Counted from the stretch's first letter, positions 38,754 through 48,076 are shown. The stretch: 64,000 nucleotides of DNA from Planctomycetota bacterium (GCA_021604805.1 BQJR01000002.1:197078-261077), one strand, 5' to 3'. Translations and numbers: made by a program. The notes: generated from the letters alone by a model not told the origin.

Positions 38754-39887
38754 TCAGCCCGCCTTCGGCTCCAGCCAACCCGGCGGCAGCGAGACCTTGT
38801 CTTGGCTGCCGCCGCGTTTCGCACGCGCGACGCGCAACGCGCGCGCGGGGAACGGCAAACTCGGGTCGAGCTGCGACACGAGGCCTTCGAGGTCGGCGAG
38901 CGTCTCCACGCTTTGGAGCGCGTTGCGCACGGCGGCCGCGGCCGCGAAGCCCTTCGTGTACCAGGCGCCCCACTTGCGCATCTCGAGCATGCCTTTGGTC
39001 TCGCCGAAGAAGTCGACGAGCAGGCGCGCGTGTTCGCGCAGCACCGTGAGCACTTCGCCGAGCTTGGGCGGGTCGGCGGGTTCGCGGCCGTCGAACACGT
39101 CGGCGAGTTCCTTGAAGAGCCACGGCTTGCCGAGGCAGCCGCGGCCGATGATCACGCCGTCGACACCGGTTTGGCGCATCATGCGCAGCGCGTCGAAAGA
39201 CTCCCAGATGTCGCCGTTGCCGAGCACGGGGATCGAGCTGGCTTCCTTGATCTGCGCCAGGAATTCCCAGCGCGCCTGACCTGAGTAGAGCTGCACCGCG
39301 GTGCGCGCGTGCACGCCGATCCAACGCGCGCCTTCGTCGGCGGCGGCGGACACGGCGTCGCGCCAAGTCAGGCGGTCTTCGTCGAGGCCGAGGCGCGTCT
39401 TCACCGTGACCGGCACAGCGCCCGCGCCGCGCACCGTGCTCGCGATCACTTGTCGCATCAGGTCGGGACGCGCGGGCAAGGCGCTGCCGCCGCCCTTGCT
39501 CGTGACCTTGCGCACCGGGCAACCCATGTTGATGTCGATGTGGTGCGCGCCCATCTCCTCGACCAGGAAGCGCGCGGCCGACTCCATCGCCGCGGGCTCG
39601 GCGCCGAAGATCTGCACCGAGCGGAACTCTTCGTCCGCGCCGAAAGATGCCAAGCGCAGCGTCTTCGCGTGGCGCTCGGTGAGCCCGCGCGCGTGCAACA
39701 TCTCGGCGACGTAGAGCCCGGCGCCCTGCTCGCGGCAGATCGCGCGGTACGGCGGGTTCGTCACGCCGGCCATGGGCGCGAGAACAACCGGCGGCCAGAT
39801 CGAGATCGACTCGGTGAGCGGCAGCGGCTGGAACTCGCCCGCGGCGGCGACGGGCACATCGGCGTTGAGTTCGGAGCGCAGAGACAT
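38754..39887 (-). CDS. dusB: tRNA-dihydrouridine synthase (DusB-like)
   Basis: A 377-residue flavoenzyme that reduces uridines to dihydrouridine in the tRNA D-loop. It starts with an FMN barrel (VVLAPMAGVTNPPYR). The catalytic Cys lies in NMGCPVRKVTSKGGGSAL, near residue 120. VHARTAVQLYSGQARWEF, LGNGDIWESFDALRMM and GVIIGRGCLGKPWLF follow, the usual family order. The C-terminal helical domain is normal. The length is a little over the standard because of a 25-residue N-terminal extension. The start has no Shine-Dalgarno; CACAAT lies about 10 nt before the ATG. Divergent from the coiled-coil genes. Confidence 0.95.
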   Translation of the reverse strand: MSLRSELNADVPVAAAGEFQPLPLTESISIWPPVVLAPMAGVTNPPYRAICREQGAGLYVAEMLHARGLTERHAKTLRLASFGADEEFRSVQIFGAEPAAMESAARFLVEEMGAHHIDINMGCPVRKVTSKGGGSALPARPDLMRQVIASTVRGAGAVPVTVKTRLGLDEDRLTWRDAVSAAADEGARWIGVHARTAVQLYSGQARWEFLAQIKEASSIPVLGNGDIWESFDALRMMRQTGVDGVIIGRGCLGKPWLFKELADVFDGREPADPPKLGEVLTVLREHARLLVDFFGETKGMLEMRKWGAWYTKGFAAAAAVRNALQSVETLADLEGLVSQLDPSLPFPARALRVARAKRGGSQDKVSLPPGWLEPKAG

Positions 39888-39946
39888 GGGCCGCGCATTG
39901 TGCCCGATGCCGCGGCGGCTCGCTTGTGAGCGCCGCGGCTCGGCGC

Positions 39947-40026
39947 GGCGGGCTCAGCGTGGCGGGCTCAGCGTGGCGGGCTCAGCGTGGCGGGCTCGGC
40001 GTGGCGGGCTCAGCGTGGCGGGCTCG
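39947..40026. repeat. 14-bp GC-rich tandem repeat (about 5.7 copies)
   Basis: The unit GGCGGGCTCAGCGT is repeated at 39947, 39961, 39975, 39989 (one mismatch) and 40003, with a partial sixth copy. It lies in the divergent region between dusB and the coiled-coil gene. Confidence 0.9.
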
Positions 40027-40083
40027 CGCCACGAACCTCGTTCCTGGAGAGACGGCCCCGTCTTGTCCTCCGAGATCACCACG

Positions 40084-40989
40084 ATGCAGCCCCACATCCG
40101 ACAACCACGCACCGCCACGACCACCGTGGCTCGCGGCCTCCTCGTGCTTCTCGCGCTGCTGGTGGGTTCCGCCGATCTTCAGGCGCAAATGAGCCTGAAG
40201 CAGGTGCGCAAGCAAGCCAAGCAGCAGCTCGACGCGGCCACGAAGGAGCTTCGCAAGGGCGTGTCGGCCGCGCTCAAGGATGTCACCCAAGACCTCAAGG
40301 CCGCGCGCAAACAGGCCGCCGCAGGCGAGGCCACCGTGGAGTCCATGGAGCTGTTGTTCGACGAGCTCGTCACGTTTCAGCAGAGCGTCGTCAACGCGCG
40401 GCTCCTCGTGAGCAATGCGGAGAAGATCGTCTTCCTGCTCTCGGACCTCGATGACGACGCCGACTTCGACGGTTTCTACCCGCTGGGCTTCACCGACGGC
40501 GACGGCGGCCTCATCGACGACTTCCGCCAAAGCAGTCGCGCCATCATGGCCAAGCCCTACGCCCGCATCCGGAAGCAACTCGAGGCGTTGTCGAAGGTCG
40601 CCGAGGACGACTCCGACGTCTTGATCACGTTCTTCATCACCACGCCGCGCGAGTTCCAACACTTCGTGTCGAACGTCCAAAGCGGGTTCTTGAGTCCTCT
40701 CTTCCGTCCGCGGATCGACCTCGCGCTCGGCGTCTCGCTCGAAGAGGGCCCAACCGATGCGAGCCGCCTCTTCGCGCGCGGTGAATCCGTCAACACCGCC
40801 AGCCTCCAACTCGCTGGCCAGGGCCTCAACATCAGCAAGCTCTTCCCGCTGACCGAGATGCGAGCTGGCGTCACGCTCGGAGGATCCGGCAGCAACGCAC
40901 TCGCCCGCGGCAACCTTCGCTTGCGCCTGGTCACGTCCACCACGAGTTCCTGGGATGCGGGCGACGAGCTGAACATCGGCATTCGCTGA
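40084..40989 (+). CDS. Secreted coiled-coil protein, paralog of the next gene
   Basis: A 301-residue exported protein with a signal peptide (about residues 18-36, ending LQAQ). Residues 40-120 are Lys/Ala/Glu/Leu-rich heptads (KQAKQQLDAATKELRKGVSA), a coiled coil. The middle has a signature shared with the neighbour: DFDGFYPLGFTDGDGGLIDDF and AIMAKPYARIRKQLEAL. The C-terminus is beta-rich and ends NIGIR. No anchor or enzyme motif is seen. It is next to its paralog on the same strand, 80 nt apart. Confidence 0.72.
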   Translation: MQPHIRQPRTATTTVARGLLVLLALLVGSADLQAQMSLKQVRKQAKQQLDAATKELRKGVSAALKDVTQDLKAARKQAAAGEATVESMELLFDELVTFQQSVVNARLLVSNAEKIVFLLSDLDDDADFDGFYPLGFTDGDGGLIDDFRQSSRAIMAKPYARIRKQLEALSKVAEDDSDVLITFFITTPREFQHFVSNVQSGFLSPLFRPRIDLALGVSLEEGPTDASRLFARGESVNTASLQLAGQGLNISKLFPLTEMRAGVTLGGSGSNALARGNLRLRLVTSTTSSWDAGDELNIGIR

Positions 40990-41069
40990 CGCGCCGCGCC
41001 TTCACGTGTCGGCATGCCGCGCGCCACGACGTTCCTTCCAACGTCTCCCAACCTCTCCGGATTCTCACG

Positions 41070-41945
41070 ATGACCCGCCACGCTCCCCAGCTCGCGCTGC
41101 TCTGTAGCTTTGCACTCCTGTTCCCCACCAACGCCCTCGCCGGCGAGGGCGGCAGCAACGCGCAGAGCGCCAAGCAAGTCAGCAAGACGCTCAGCGGCGC
41201 ACTCAAGACGCAGCTCAAAGAGCGCAAGTCGGAGATCAACGCGGCGACCAGCACGCTGAAGGCCGAACTCAAAGCGCTCACCAAGACCTTCAAGTCGGGC
41301 GACGCGACCGCCGACGACGCCAGCGATCTCTTCGACGCGCTGCACGACTTCCAAGTCGCGCTGGCCGGCATCATCGAAGACGCTGGCAGTCTCTACAGCC
41401 CGATCTTCGAAGGCCTCGGCGACCTCGACCCGAGCGACGACAGCTTCTCCGGCGTCTACCCCGACGACTTCATGCCCGGCGCCGGCGGCCGTCACGATGA
41501 CTTCCTCGCCGACCTGAACAACGCGATCGCCAAGCCGTACAAGAGCCTCCAGAAGCAACTGCTCAAGCTGCGCGCGCTCGCCGATAAGAAGTCGGGCCTG
41601 CTGATCAACGTGCGCCTCTCGCCAGTGCGCGGCGTGTTCGAGCAGGCCGTGAACGAGGGCGCGTCCACGGGCGGCGGGCGACGTCCGCTGACCATCGACC
41701 TCACGATGAGCGCGCACGACAGCGAGAACGTGCGCATGGTCTGGGTGGCCGGCTCCGCAACGAACTTCGGCGGCGATCTCCCGGTGTTGCTCTTCGGTCT
41801 GAACTCCAGCACGCAAGATGCGGAGTTCGTCGGGCAGTATCGCTACCAGCGCGCCTTCACCGGATTCAACCCGGGCAACTACCTGCTCGAAGTGCGCGCC
41901 GAGGGCGACGACTACGCGGTGCGACAGAGCATCGGGCTCCGCTGA
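41070..41945 (+). CDS. Secreted coiled-coil protein, paralog of the previous gene
   Basis: A 291-residue exported protein with a signal peptide ending NALA. It is paralogous to the previous gene, with the same order of parts. A Lys-rich coiled coil (about 30-90) comes first. The acidic aromatic signature SGVYPDDFMPGAGGRHDDF aligns with DGFYPLGFTDGDGGLIDDF in the neighbour, and AIAKPYKSLQKQLLKLRAL with MAKPYARIRKQLEALSKV. A beta-rich C-terminal half ends NYLLEVRAEGDDYAVRQSIGLR, with the final IG[IL]R shared. The function is unknown. The family seems specific to this lineage. It is part of a tandem that once had a third member. Confidence 0.72.
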   Translation: MTRHAPQLALLCSFALLFPTNALAGEGGSNAQSAKQVSKTLSGALKTQLKERKSEINAATSTLKAELKALTKTFKSGDATADDASDLFDALHDFQVALAGIIEDAGSLYSPIFEGLGDLDPSDDSFSGVYPDDFMPGAGGRHDDFLADLNNAIAKPYKSLQKQLLKLRALADKKSGLLINVRLSPVRGVFEQAVNEGASTGGGRRPLTIDLTMSAHDSENVRMVWVAGSATNFGGDLPVLLFGLNSSTQDAEFVGQYRYQRAFTGFNPGNYLLEVRAEGDDYAVRQSIGLR

Positions 41946-41954
41946 GCCGCGAAT

Positions 41955-42470
41955 CTAAGTGTCCGAGCTCGGCTCGATCGTGAAGCGTTCGATGGGCACG
42001 ATCATGGCCTCGATGTTCACGCGCACCGGCTCGCCGAGCGAGCGCTCGAGACGCTCTTGGAAGGAGGTGACGCGTTCCTGCAAGTGCGACGCGCGCCCCA
42101 CCGGTGCCACGCCCTTCGCCTTCACGGTGAGCATGTCCTCGGAGTCGTAGAACACCGACATGTCGAAGATGCGCCCGGTCTCGACGCCCGCGTGCCTCTG
42201 CTCGGCGAGCATCGTCTGCGCGATCATCATGGCCTCGCTGCGCGAGTACATGCTGCGCATCGAGCCACCCAGCGGGTAGGTCAGCGCCGCAGACGCCAAC
42301 AGCGTGACCAAGATCCCCAAGGCCCCGCGCCGAAAGCTGCCGTAGCCGTGCACCAGGAACACGACCTCCGAAGCGAACAGGATGCCCGCGAGGTTGGTGA
42401 CGAACAGCAACATGGCGCCGAGGGCGATGTCGTAACCATTGGTGAGCAGCCGGCGGATCTCGGCGGCGCG
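41955..42470 (-). pseudogene. C-terminal half of a DUF389 membrane protein; 5' end missing
   Basis: The minus-strand frame from about 42470 to the stop at 41955 (about 170 residues) matches the second half of a DUF389 protein. Membrane segments ALGAMLLFVTNLAGILFASE and ALGILVTLLASAALTYPLGG are followed by a soluble C-terminal domain. The first half, with the four earlier membrane helices and the start, is missing. Upstream in-frame residues (before LLTNGYDIA) read as ordinary GC-rich noise. The lost 5' end lies exactly where the coiled-coil remnant begins, so both were cut at one junction near 42440-42485. Probably not functional. Confidence 0.65.
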
Positions 42471-42623
42471 GATGGTCCGGAGACCGACGTCACCATCGCG
42501 AGCGACCGCTACAGCACGATCTTCGTCGACGCCATCGACGGTATGAGTCGCGGCAACTACGTCGTGCGCGTGTTCGACGACGACGGCGGCGCCCAACGCA
42601 ACTCCGCCATCGGGATGCGCTGA
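42470..42623 (+). pseudogene. C-terminal remnant of a third coiled-coil paralog
   Basis: In one frame the last 51 residues before the TGA at 42623 read ASDRYSTIFVDAIDGMSRGN, then VVRVFDDDGG and the end NSAIGMR. This aligns with the end of the paralog at 41070-41945 (FNPGNYLLEVRAEGDDYAVR then IGLR). Both neighbours also end in IG[IL]R. The rest of the gene is absent: upstream the frame enters the antisense of the DUF389 remnant. It is therefore a truncated third copy. Confidence 0.6.
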
Positions 42624-42694
42624 GGCACTCGCCGCGAGCTGCGCTTTGGCGTGCTGGGTGGATGCGCGCCGGCGAGTGGGTTCGCCCCCGTCGC

Positions 42695-43468
42695 TCAGCC
42701 GCGCGGCGCCACGAAGTCAAAGGGCGGTTCCGGTTCGCGACGGTCTTCGCCGCGCACTTGGCGTCGCGCAGACACCGCCGCTGAGTCGATGTCCTCGGTG
42801 CGCCAGGCCCAATAGGCGGCGGGGTTCGTCTTGTTGATGCCGATGCGCGCGGTCCAGCGCGTGCGCTTGGGCGAGCTGCCCTCGGCGAGCCAGATCAGCC
42901 CGTCGGGATCGGTGAGGTCGGCGCCGTTGAAGTCGGCGCTCAGCTGCAGACACATGCAGAGTCGTCCCGGGCCTTGCGCGAGCTCCGCCGGACGCCCGCG
43001 CTCGAGGCGGCGCCGCGTGGGACCTTCGTTGAGTCGCGCCAACCTGCGCGCGCGCATCAGGTCGAAGCCATGCAGCGGCTCCACCGCGCGGATCAACACC
43101 GCGCGCCCGCCACCTTGCCCGCCGGTGGTCACGTTCAAGCAGAAGCAGCGACTCTGCGTGGCGTAGACGTAGGCCAATCCCGCCGGACCGAACATCACTT
43201 GGCAACGCGGCGTGGGGCCGCGATAGGAGTGCGCCGCAGGGTCGACGCCCTTGCCGCCGTACGCTTCCACTTCCACGATGCGCCCGACGATCGTGCGCCC
43301 CGACTCGTCGCGACGCACGAGCAACTTGCCGAGCAAGTCGGCCGTGACATCGAGCACGGGGCGCTCGAAGAAGCCGCGCGGGAGCGCTTTGAGTTCCCTG
43401 CGCGTGAAGGGATCGTTGGCGCTGCTGCCCGGCGGATCCTTCGGCGTCTCGGCGTCGCGATCGCTCAA
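42695..43468 (-). CDS. mpg: 3-methyladenine (alkyladenine) DNA glycosylase, MPG/AAG type
   Basis: A 257-residue DNA-repair enzyme that excises alkylated purines. Conserved MPG blocks are present: RIVEVEAYGGKGVDPAAHS with the catalytic Glu, GPTPRCQVMFGPAGLAYVY, CLNVTTGGQGGGRAVLIRA and QGPGRLCMCLQL. The start is a TTG at 43468 that overlaps the UbiD stop as TTGA; an ATG at 43495 (9 residues longer) would overlap UbiD by 31 nt. The N-terminal 30 residues are Asp/Pro-rich and not part of the fold. Co-transcription with a decarboxylase gene has no obvious logic. Confidence 0.92.
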   Translation of the reverse strand: MSDRDAETPKDPPGSSANDPFTRRELKALPRGFFERPVLDVTADLLGKLLVRRDESGRTIVGRIVEVEAYGGKGVDPAAHSYRGPTPRCQVMFGPAGLAYVYATQSRCFCLNVTTGGQGGGRAVLIRAVEPLHGFDLMRARRLARLNEGPTRRRLERGRPAELAQGPGRLCMCLQLSADFNGADLTDPDGLIWLAEGSSPKRTRWTARIGINKTNPAAYWAWRTEDIDSAAVSARRQVRGEDRREPEPPFDFVAPRG

Positions 43469-45360
43469 CGCGGGCACTCGCCGGGCAGACCCCACTCGCT
43501 CTGCCAGCCCGCGCTGAGCGCGTCGAGAAGTTCGGGCGGGTGCACTTGTTCGGTGGGCCAGTCGCGCTCGAAACCGTCTTGCTTGCCCTTGGCCGTGGCG
43601 TCGACACCGAGACGGCGCGGGTGATGGTTCGGCAACTCACGCAGCGACGCGTCGCGCACGGGATTGCTCGAACGGTGCACGTCGCGATCCGGGTCGATGT
43701 GCGCGAGCGCGAGCCACATCAGGCGCTCGGGATCGTCGAGACGTTCGCCGGCGTCGAGCACGAGCACGCGATCCGTGACCGCACTCCAGCCGTGCTCGTC
43801 GCCCAGCGCCCAGACCTGTTCCATGGTGACGCGCGGCACGCTCGGCTGCTTCTTCTCCACGGTGACGGCCACGGCGCCGCCCGCGATCACGACGGCGTCT
43901 TCCACGCCGGCGAGCAGCAGCAGCGCTTCGATCACGGTGTCGTCACTCACCGGGCAGGGCGGCGGCGCGGGCGCGCGTTCACCTTCGCCGGGGAACGGTG
44001 CCGTGAGGTCGAGACAGACTTTGCTGCCGAAGTGCAGCGCACGACTGGCGTGGTCGAGCGTTTCGGTCGGACCGAGCACGAACTCGATGTCGCGCGAGAG
44101 GTCGAAGCGTTCGAGCAACAGCGCGAGCAAGGCGTCGTCGTCGAGCAAGTCGGGGGCGTTCTCGTCGAACACGAGGATCACCTTGGTGAACATCGCCTGG
44201 CCGAGGCCCCACACGGTGTGCGCGGCTTTGCGGCCTTGTCCGGGAAAGTCCTTCTTGATGCGCAGGATCATCAAGTTGTGGAACACGCCGGCGAAGGGCA
44301 TGCGCATGTCGAGCACTTCGGGCATGACCTTGCGCTGCAGCGGCAGGAACAAGCGCTCGATGGCCGCGGCCATGTGACAGTCTTCTTGCGGCGGCGGGCC
44401 CACGACCGTGGTGTGCCAGATCGCGTCTTTGCGATGGGTGAGCGCGGTCACGTGCAGCACGCCGTAGTCGTCGGCGAGCGAGTAGAAGCCGGTGTGGTCG
44501 CCGAAGGGGCCTTCGCGGCGTTTCTCGTCCACGTCCACGTAACCTTCGATCACGAACTCGGCGTTGGCTGGCACTTCGAGCGGCACGGTGCGACAGCGCA
44601 CGAGGTCCACGGGCTTGTTCTGCAGGAAGGCGGCGAAGAGCAACTCGTCGACACCGGGCGGGAGCGGGCACACGGCGGAGAACACGGTGGCGGCCGACGC
44701 GCCGACCGCGACGGCGACCGGCATGCGCGTTTGTCCGAGCGCCGCGGTCTTGCGCAAGTGATCGGCCGCCGTGTGGTGCGTGTGCACGTGGAAGCCGAAG
44801 GTGTTCTCGTCGTAGCGCTGCAGGCGGTACATGCCGCAGTTGCGCGCGCCCGTCTCGGGGTCTTTCGTGAACACGAGCGGGAGTGTCACGAACGGTCCGC
44901 CGTCTTCCGGCCAGGTCTTGAGGATCGGGATCTCGAACAGGTCGACGTCGTCGCCCTCGTGCACGACCTCTTGGCAAGCACCCGACGCGCGCGTGCGCGG
45001 GAACAGTTTCGCGAGCCGCCCGAGCAGCGGCAGCGCGCCGAGCTTCTCGCGGAAGGTCACGCGCGGTGTCTCGATGCGCAGCAGGAAGTCGGCGACCAGC
45101 GCTTCGAGTTCGTCGCGATGCTTCACGCCGCAAGCCATGAGCATGCGCTTCGGATTGCCCAGCGCGTTGATCAGCAACGGGAAGCGGCTGTCTTTCACGT
45201 GCTCGAACAGCAGCGCCTTGTTCTGCTCGTCGGGCAACCGGCTGATGCGATCCGCGATGGCCGCGATCTCGAGTTCGGTGTCGGCCTCGCGACCGATGCG
45301 GATCAGCTCGCCGGCGGCGTCGAGTTCGGCGAGAAAGGATCTGAGGTCTGGCTGCGACAC
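43465..45360 (-). CDS. UbiD-family decarboxylase
   Basis: A 631-residue decarboxylase that uses prenylated FMN. The prFMN/metal region and catalytic Glu are seen in FVIEGYVDVDEKRREGPFGD near residue 280, and GMYRLQRYDENTFGFHVHTH is the family Arg/His-rich block. Typical C-terminal blocks follow (HTVWGLGQAMFTKVILVFDE, FDLSRDIEFVLGPTETLDHA). The length and blocks fit the menaquinone/aromatic-acid branch rather than phenolic-acid decarboxylases. The start is a GTG at 45360. TATGAT lies about 33 nt upstream. The substrate is not determined; a UbiX-type prenyltransferase is not in the window. Confidence 0.92.
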   Translation of the reverse strand: MSQPDLRSFLAELDAAGELIRIGREADTELEIAAIADRISRLPDEQNKALLFEHVKDSRFPLLINALGNPKRMLMACGVKHRDELEALVADFLLRIETPRVTFREKLGALPLLGRLAKLFPRTRASGACQEVVHEGDDVDLFEIPILKTWPEDGGPFVTLPLVFTKDPETGARNCGMYRLQRYDENTFGFHVHTHHTAADHLRKTAALGQTRMPVAVAVGASAATVFSAVCPLPPGVDELLFAAFLQNKPVDLVRCRTVPLEVPANAEFVIEGYVDVDEKRREGPFGDHTGFYSLADDYGVLHVTALTHRKDAIWHTTVVGPPPQEDCHMAAAIERLFLPLQRKVMPEVLDMRMPFAGVFHNLMILRIKKDFPGQGRKAAHTVWGLGQAMFTKVILVFDENAPDLLDDDALLALLLERFDLSRDIEFVLGPTETLDHASRALHFGSKVCLDLTAPFPGEGERAPAPPPCPVSDDTVIEALLLLAGVEDAVVIAGGAVAVTVEKKQPSVPRVTMEQVWALGDEHGWSAVTDRVLVLDAGERLDDPERLMWLALAHIDPDRDVHRSSNPVRDASLRELPNHHPRRLGVDATAKGKQDGFERDWPTEQVHPPELLDALSAGWQSEWGLPGECPR

Positions 45361-45472
45361 CCGTGGGAGCTCCGAATCGACGGCGGGCGGCGCATCATAG
45401 CCAAGACTGGGGGCGCGACGCGCTGCGGAGCGCGCGACAGGTGGCGTCGCGTTGAGTTGCGCGAGCAGCCCG

Positions 45473-48076
45473 TCAGTCGGGGAGCTGGTTGAGCAAGACC
45501 GTCACGTCCCCGGAGAATCTGTTCGACACGATGAGATCAGCCCGGCCGTCGAGGTTCAGGTCAGCGCTGGTCACCGAGGTGGGACCATCGCCCGCAATGA
45601 ACGAGTGACTCGGACCGAAGCTGCCATCCCCCTCGCCTAAGAGCACCGACACTCCGTCGACGGTGAGAACCGCGAAGCACAGGTCGAGCACGCCGTCTCC
45701 GTTCAGGTCGACGATCTCTGGCCAGAAGGGGGAGCCGCCCAACTCAAGGATCATTGGCACACCGAAGCTCCCGTCACCGTCGCCGAGCAACACCGCGAAC
45801 TGCGAGAAGTTCGGGAGCTGGCTGAGCAAGTCGGGCAGGCCATCGTGATTCAGGTCCGCGACCTCCAGCTTCAAGAGGCGGACGCCCTGCGGGAAGCTGA
45901 CCGACGCAGCGAAGCTGCCGTTTCCCTCACCGAGCCAAACGACGAGTTCGTGCGGATCGCGCCGGGAGGCGATGAGATCAAGCGCGCCATCCAGGTTGAG
46001 ATCGTCCATCGCCAAACCGAAGTCGGAACCATCGACAGCAAGCCGCCCGATGAAGGTGAAAGTGCCGTCGCCCTCGCCGAGAAAAAGGCCCAGGGATTCC
46101 TCTTCGAGGAGCAGGATCACTAGGTCGAGCACGCCATCCTGGTTGAAGTCTGCGAGCTCTAGCGACGTGGGCCCGTCGCCAACAGGCCTGACGATCGGCT
46201 CGCTGAAGCCGCCAGTGCCTTCGCCGAGTAGAACCCAAATCTCATCGCTGAGAGCATTGCTCACGACGAGATCTGGTGCGCCGTCCTGGTTCAGGTCGCC
46301 GGTGACCATTGATTGAGGAGCAGGACCGAAAGCGCCACTGGATGCCAACTGCTCCGTCGGTCCCGGGAGACCCACATCAAGACTCGGCTGGCTCGCGAAA
46401 CCGCCGAGTACCGAGCCGAGCAACACCGACACTTCTGGCAGGAAGCCATCGCGCACCAGAAGATCTGGAAGACCGTCTTGATTGAGATCTGTGCTGACAA
46501 CGAGTTGGGGTCGGGGGCCGACTCCCACGTTCGTGGAGGCCGTACCGAAGGCTCCCTCGCCGTCGCCGAACAGCACCACCACATCGCGCGAGGCCTCGTT
46601 GCCGATGGCGAGATCGGGCCGCCCGTCCAGGTTGAGGTCCGCGACCGCCAGTGAGTTCGCGTCGTCTCCGCCGCGCAGTTCAAGCGGCGACCCGAAACTC
46701 CCGTTGCCTTCACCGAGCAGCACGGAGACACCCGCATAGTCGTCGGTCAGAACAACGAGGTCGCTCTGGCCACCCTCGTCAAGATCGGCGATCGCTACGG
46801 CACGCGGGTCGCTGCCAACCGGAAAGGACTGCAGCGAACCCACGGTGAAGCTGCCGTCTCCGCGGCCCGGCAGAGAGAGCACCTCGTCGGCACCGCGATC
46901 GGCGGCGACCAAGTCAACGTGGCCGTCTTGGTCCAAGTCGGCGACCGCGATGAAGAGCTGAGAGCCCCCCACATCGGCGTGCTGCGCGGAACTGAAGCTT
47001 CCGTTCCCCTGGCCCAAGAGCACCGACACGCCGTACGGAAACGCGCTGTCCGTGACGAGCAAGTCGGGCAGGTCGTCGTCGTTCATGTCGGCGACCACGA
47101 CGTCAGCGGGCTCAGTTCCGGCGGTTAGCAGCTGCGTGTCCCCGAAGCCCCCGTCGCCATCACCCAAGCGGATCGACACACCGGACGGCGGGCCGCTGTT
47201 CGTGACAGCGAGGTCCAGCAGGCCGTCCTGGTTCAAATCGGCGAGAGCGACCGCGACTGGCGCAGAGCCCGCGTCCAGCAACGTCGTGAAGAACTGCCCG
47301 TTGCCCGCGCCGAACAACACCGAGAGATTCTCGTCCAAGAGGTTCACGGCGACGAGATCCAGAGAGCCGTCCAGGTTGAGATCGCCGATCGCAAGGGAGC
47401 TGGGACCGCTTCCCGCGGCGTGAACCTGCCGCTCACCGAAATGGCCATTCCCGATGCCCAGTCGCACGCTGATCAAGTTGCCGCCCGACGGAGTCATTGC
47501 CATGTCTGGCAAGCCATCCGAGTTCAGATCGCCGATCACGACCGATTTGTGTCCTGGGCCGAACAGATACTTGTTCCCGGGAAACAAACTGTGGAGCGCG
47601 TTGGACACCGCCGGCACCACCCCCTGCAACGCGTTCGACAAGGCCACGCCCGCCGGCGCGCCCGCGTCGACGATCGCCCACTGCACGTAGAAGCTCAGCC
47701 CTTCCGGCACGCCCGCGGGGATGCTCGTCGACAGCAAGATCTCGCCCGCCGGATTCGTGTTCGCGAAGGTCACGAACAAGAACGGGAAGGGCACCAAGAT
47801 TCCCTGGCGGAAGGGCAACGGCGTGATGGGGTCGACGGCGAGGAAGATGCCCGCCACCGACGACGGCGCCGCGTTGCTCAGCGCGAGTTGCGCGGGACTC
47901 GCCACGCCGAGGCTTCCCGTGCCGACGAGCTGCGGCTCGCCGCTCGTTCCTGCGAGCGCGAGACCGAGGTCGGTGAAGCCGCCGGTCGCGGTGAACTGCG
48001 CGCTCGCGCTCGAAGCCGCGAGCGCGAGGGCCGCGAGAACTCCCAGAACTCGGGTGCCGCTGAAGGCTTGCCGCAT
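45473..48076 (-). CDS. Secreted FG-GAP/VCBS repeat protein with N-terminal 'SNA..P' domain
   Basis: An 867-residue exoprotein. The signal peptide (residues 1-26) ends in SASA; GGGGAG lies about 8 nt before the ATG at 48076. Residues about 30-160 form a beta-rich domain. It is the one at the C-termini of the three FG-GAP proteins downstream: PFRQGILVPFPF matches PFKQGTLHPFPV, and ALSNALQGVVP matches SLSNAIRLHVP. About 170-867 consists of 15 or so FG-GAP repeats of the form 'DLN.DG..DL.......V.VLLG.G.G.F'. These usually make calcium-binding beta-propellers. The base composition of the FG-GAP part is markedly lower in GC than the N-terminal domain. No anchor is seen. Confidence 0.85.
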   Translation of the reverse strand: MRQAFSGTRVLGVLAALALAASSASAQFTATGGFTDLGLALAGTSGEPQLVGTGSLGVASPAQLALSNAAPSSVAGIFLAVDPITPLPFRQGILVPFPFLFVTFANTNPAGEILLSTSIPAGVPEGLSFYVQWAIVDAGAPAGVALSNALQGVVPAVSNALHSLFPGNKYLFGPGHKSVVIGDLNSDGLPDMAMTPSGGNLISVRLGIGNGHFGERQVHAAGSGPSSLAIGDLNLDGSLDLVAVNLLDENLSVLFGAGNGQFFTTLLDAGSAPVAVALADLNQDGLLDLAVTNSGPPSGVSIRLGDGDGGFGDTQLLTAGTEPADVVVADMNDDDLPDLLVTDSAFPYGVSVLLGQGNGSFSSAQHADVGGSQLFIAVADLDQDGHVDLVAADRGADEVLSLPGRGDGSFTVGSLQSFPVGSDPRAVAIADLDEGGQSDLVVLTDDYAGVSVLLGEGNGSFGSPLELRGGDDANSLAVADLNLDGRPDLAIGNEASRDVVVLFGDGEGAFGTASTNVGVGPRPQLVVSTDLNQDGLPDLLVRDGFLPEVSVLLGSVLGGFASQPSLDVGLPGPTEQLASSGAFGPAPQSMVTGDLNQDGAPDLVVSNALSDEIWVLLGEGTGGFSEPIVRPVGDGPTSLELADFNQDGVLDLVILLLEEESLGLFLGEGDGTFTFIGRLAVDGSDFGLAMDDLNLDGALDLIASRRDPHELVVWLGEGNGSFAASVSFPQGVRLLKLEVADLNHDGLPDLLSQLPNFSQFAVLLGDGDGSFGVPMILELGGSPFWPEIVDLNGDGVLDLCFAVLTVDGVSVLLGEGDGSFGPSHSFIAGDGPTSVTSADLNLDGRADLIVSNRFSGDVTVLLNQLPD

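Noticed and set aside
39947..40026. Possible CRISPR array or iteron origin
   Set aside because: Units are directly adjacent with no spacers. No replication initiator gene or A/T-rich unwinding region is present.
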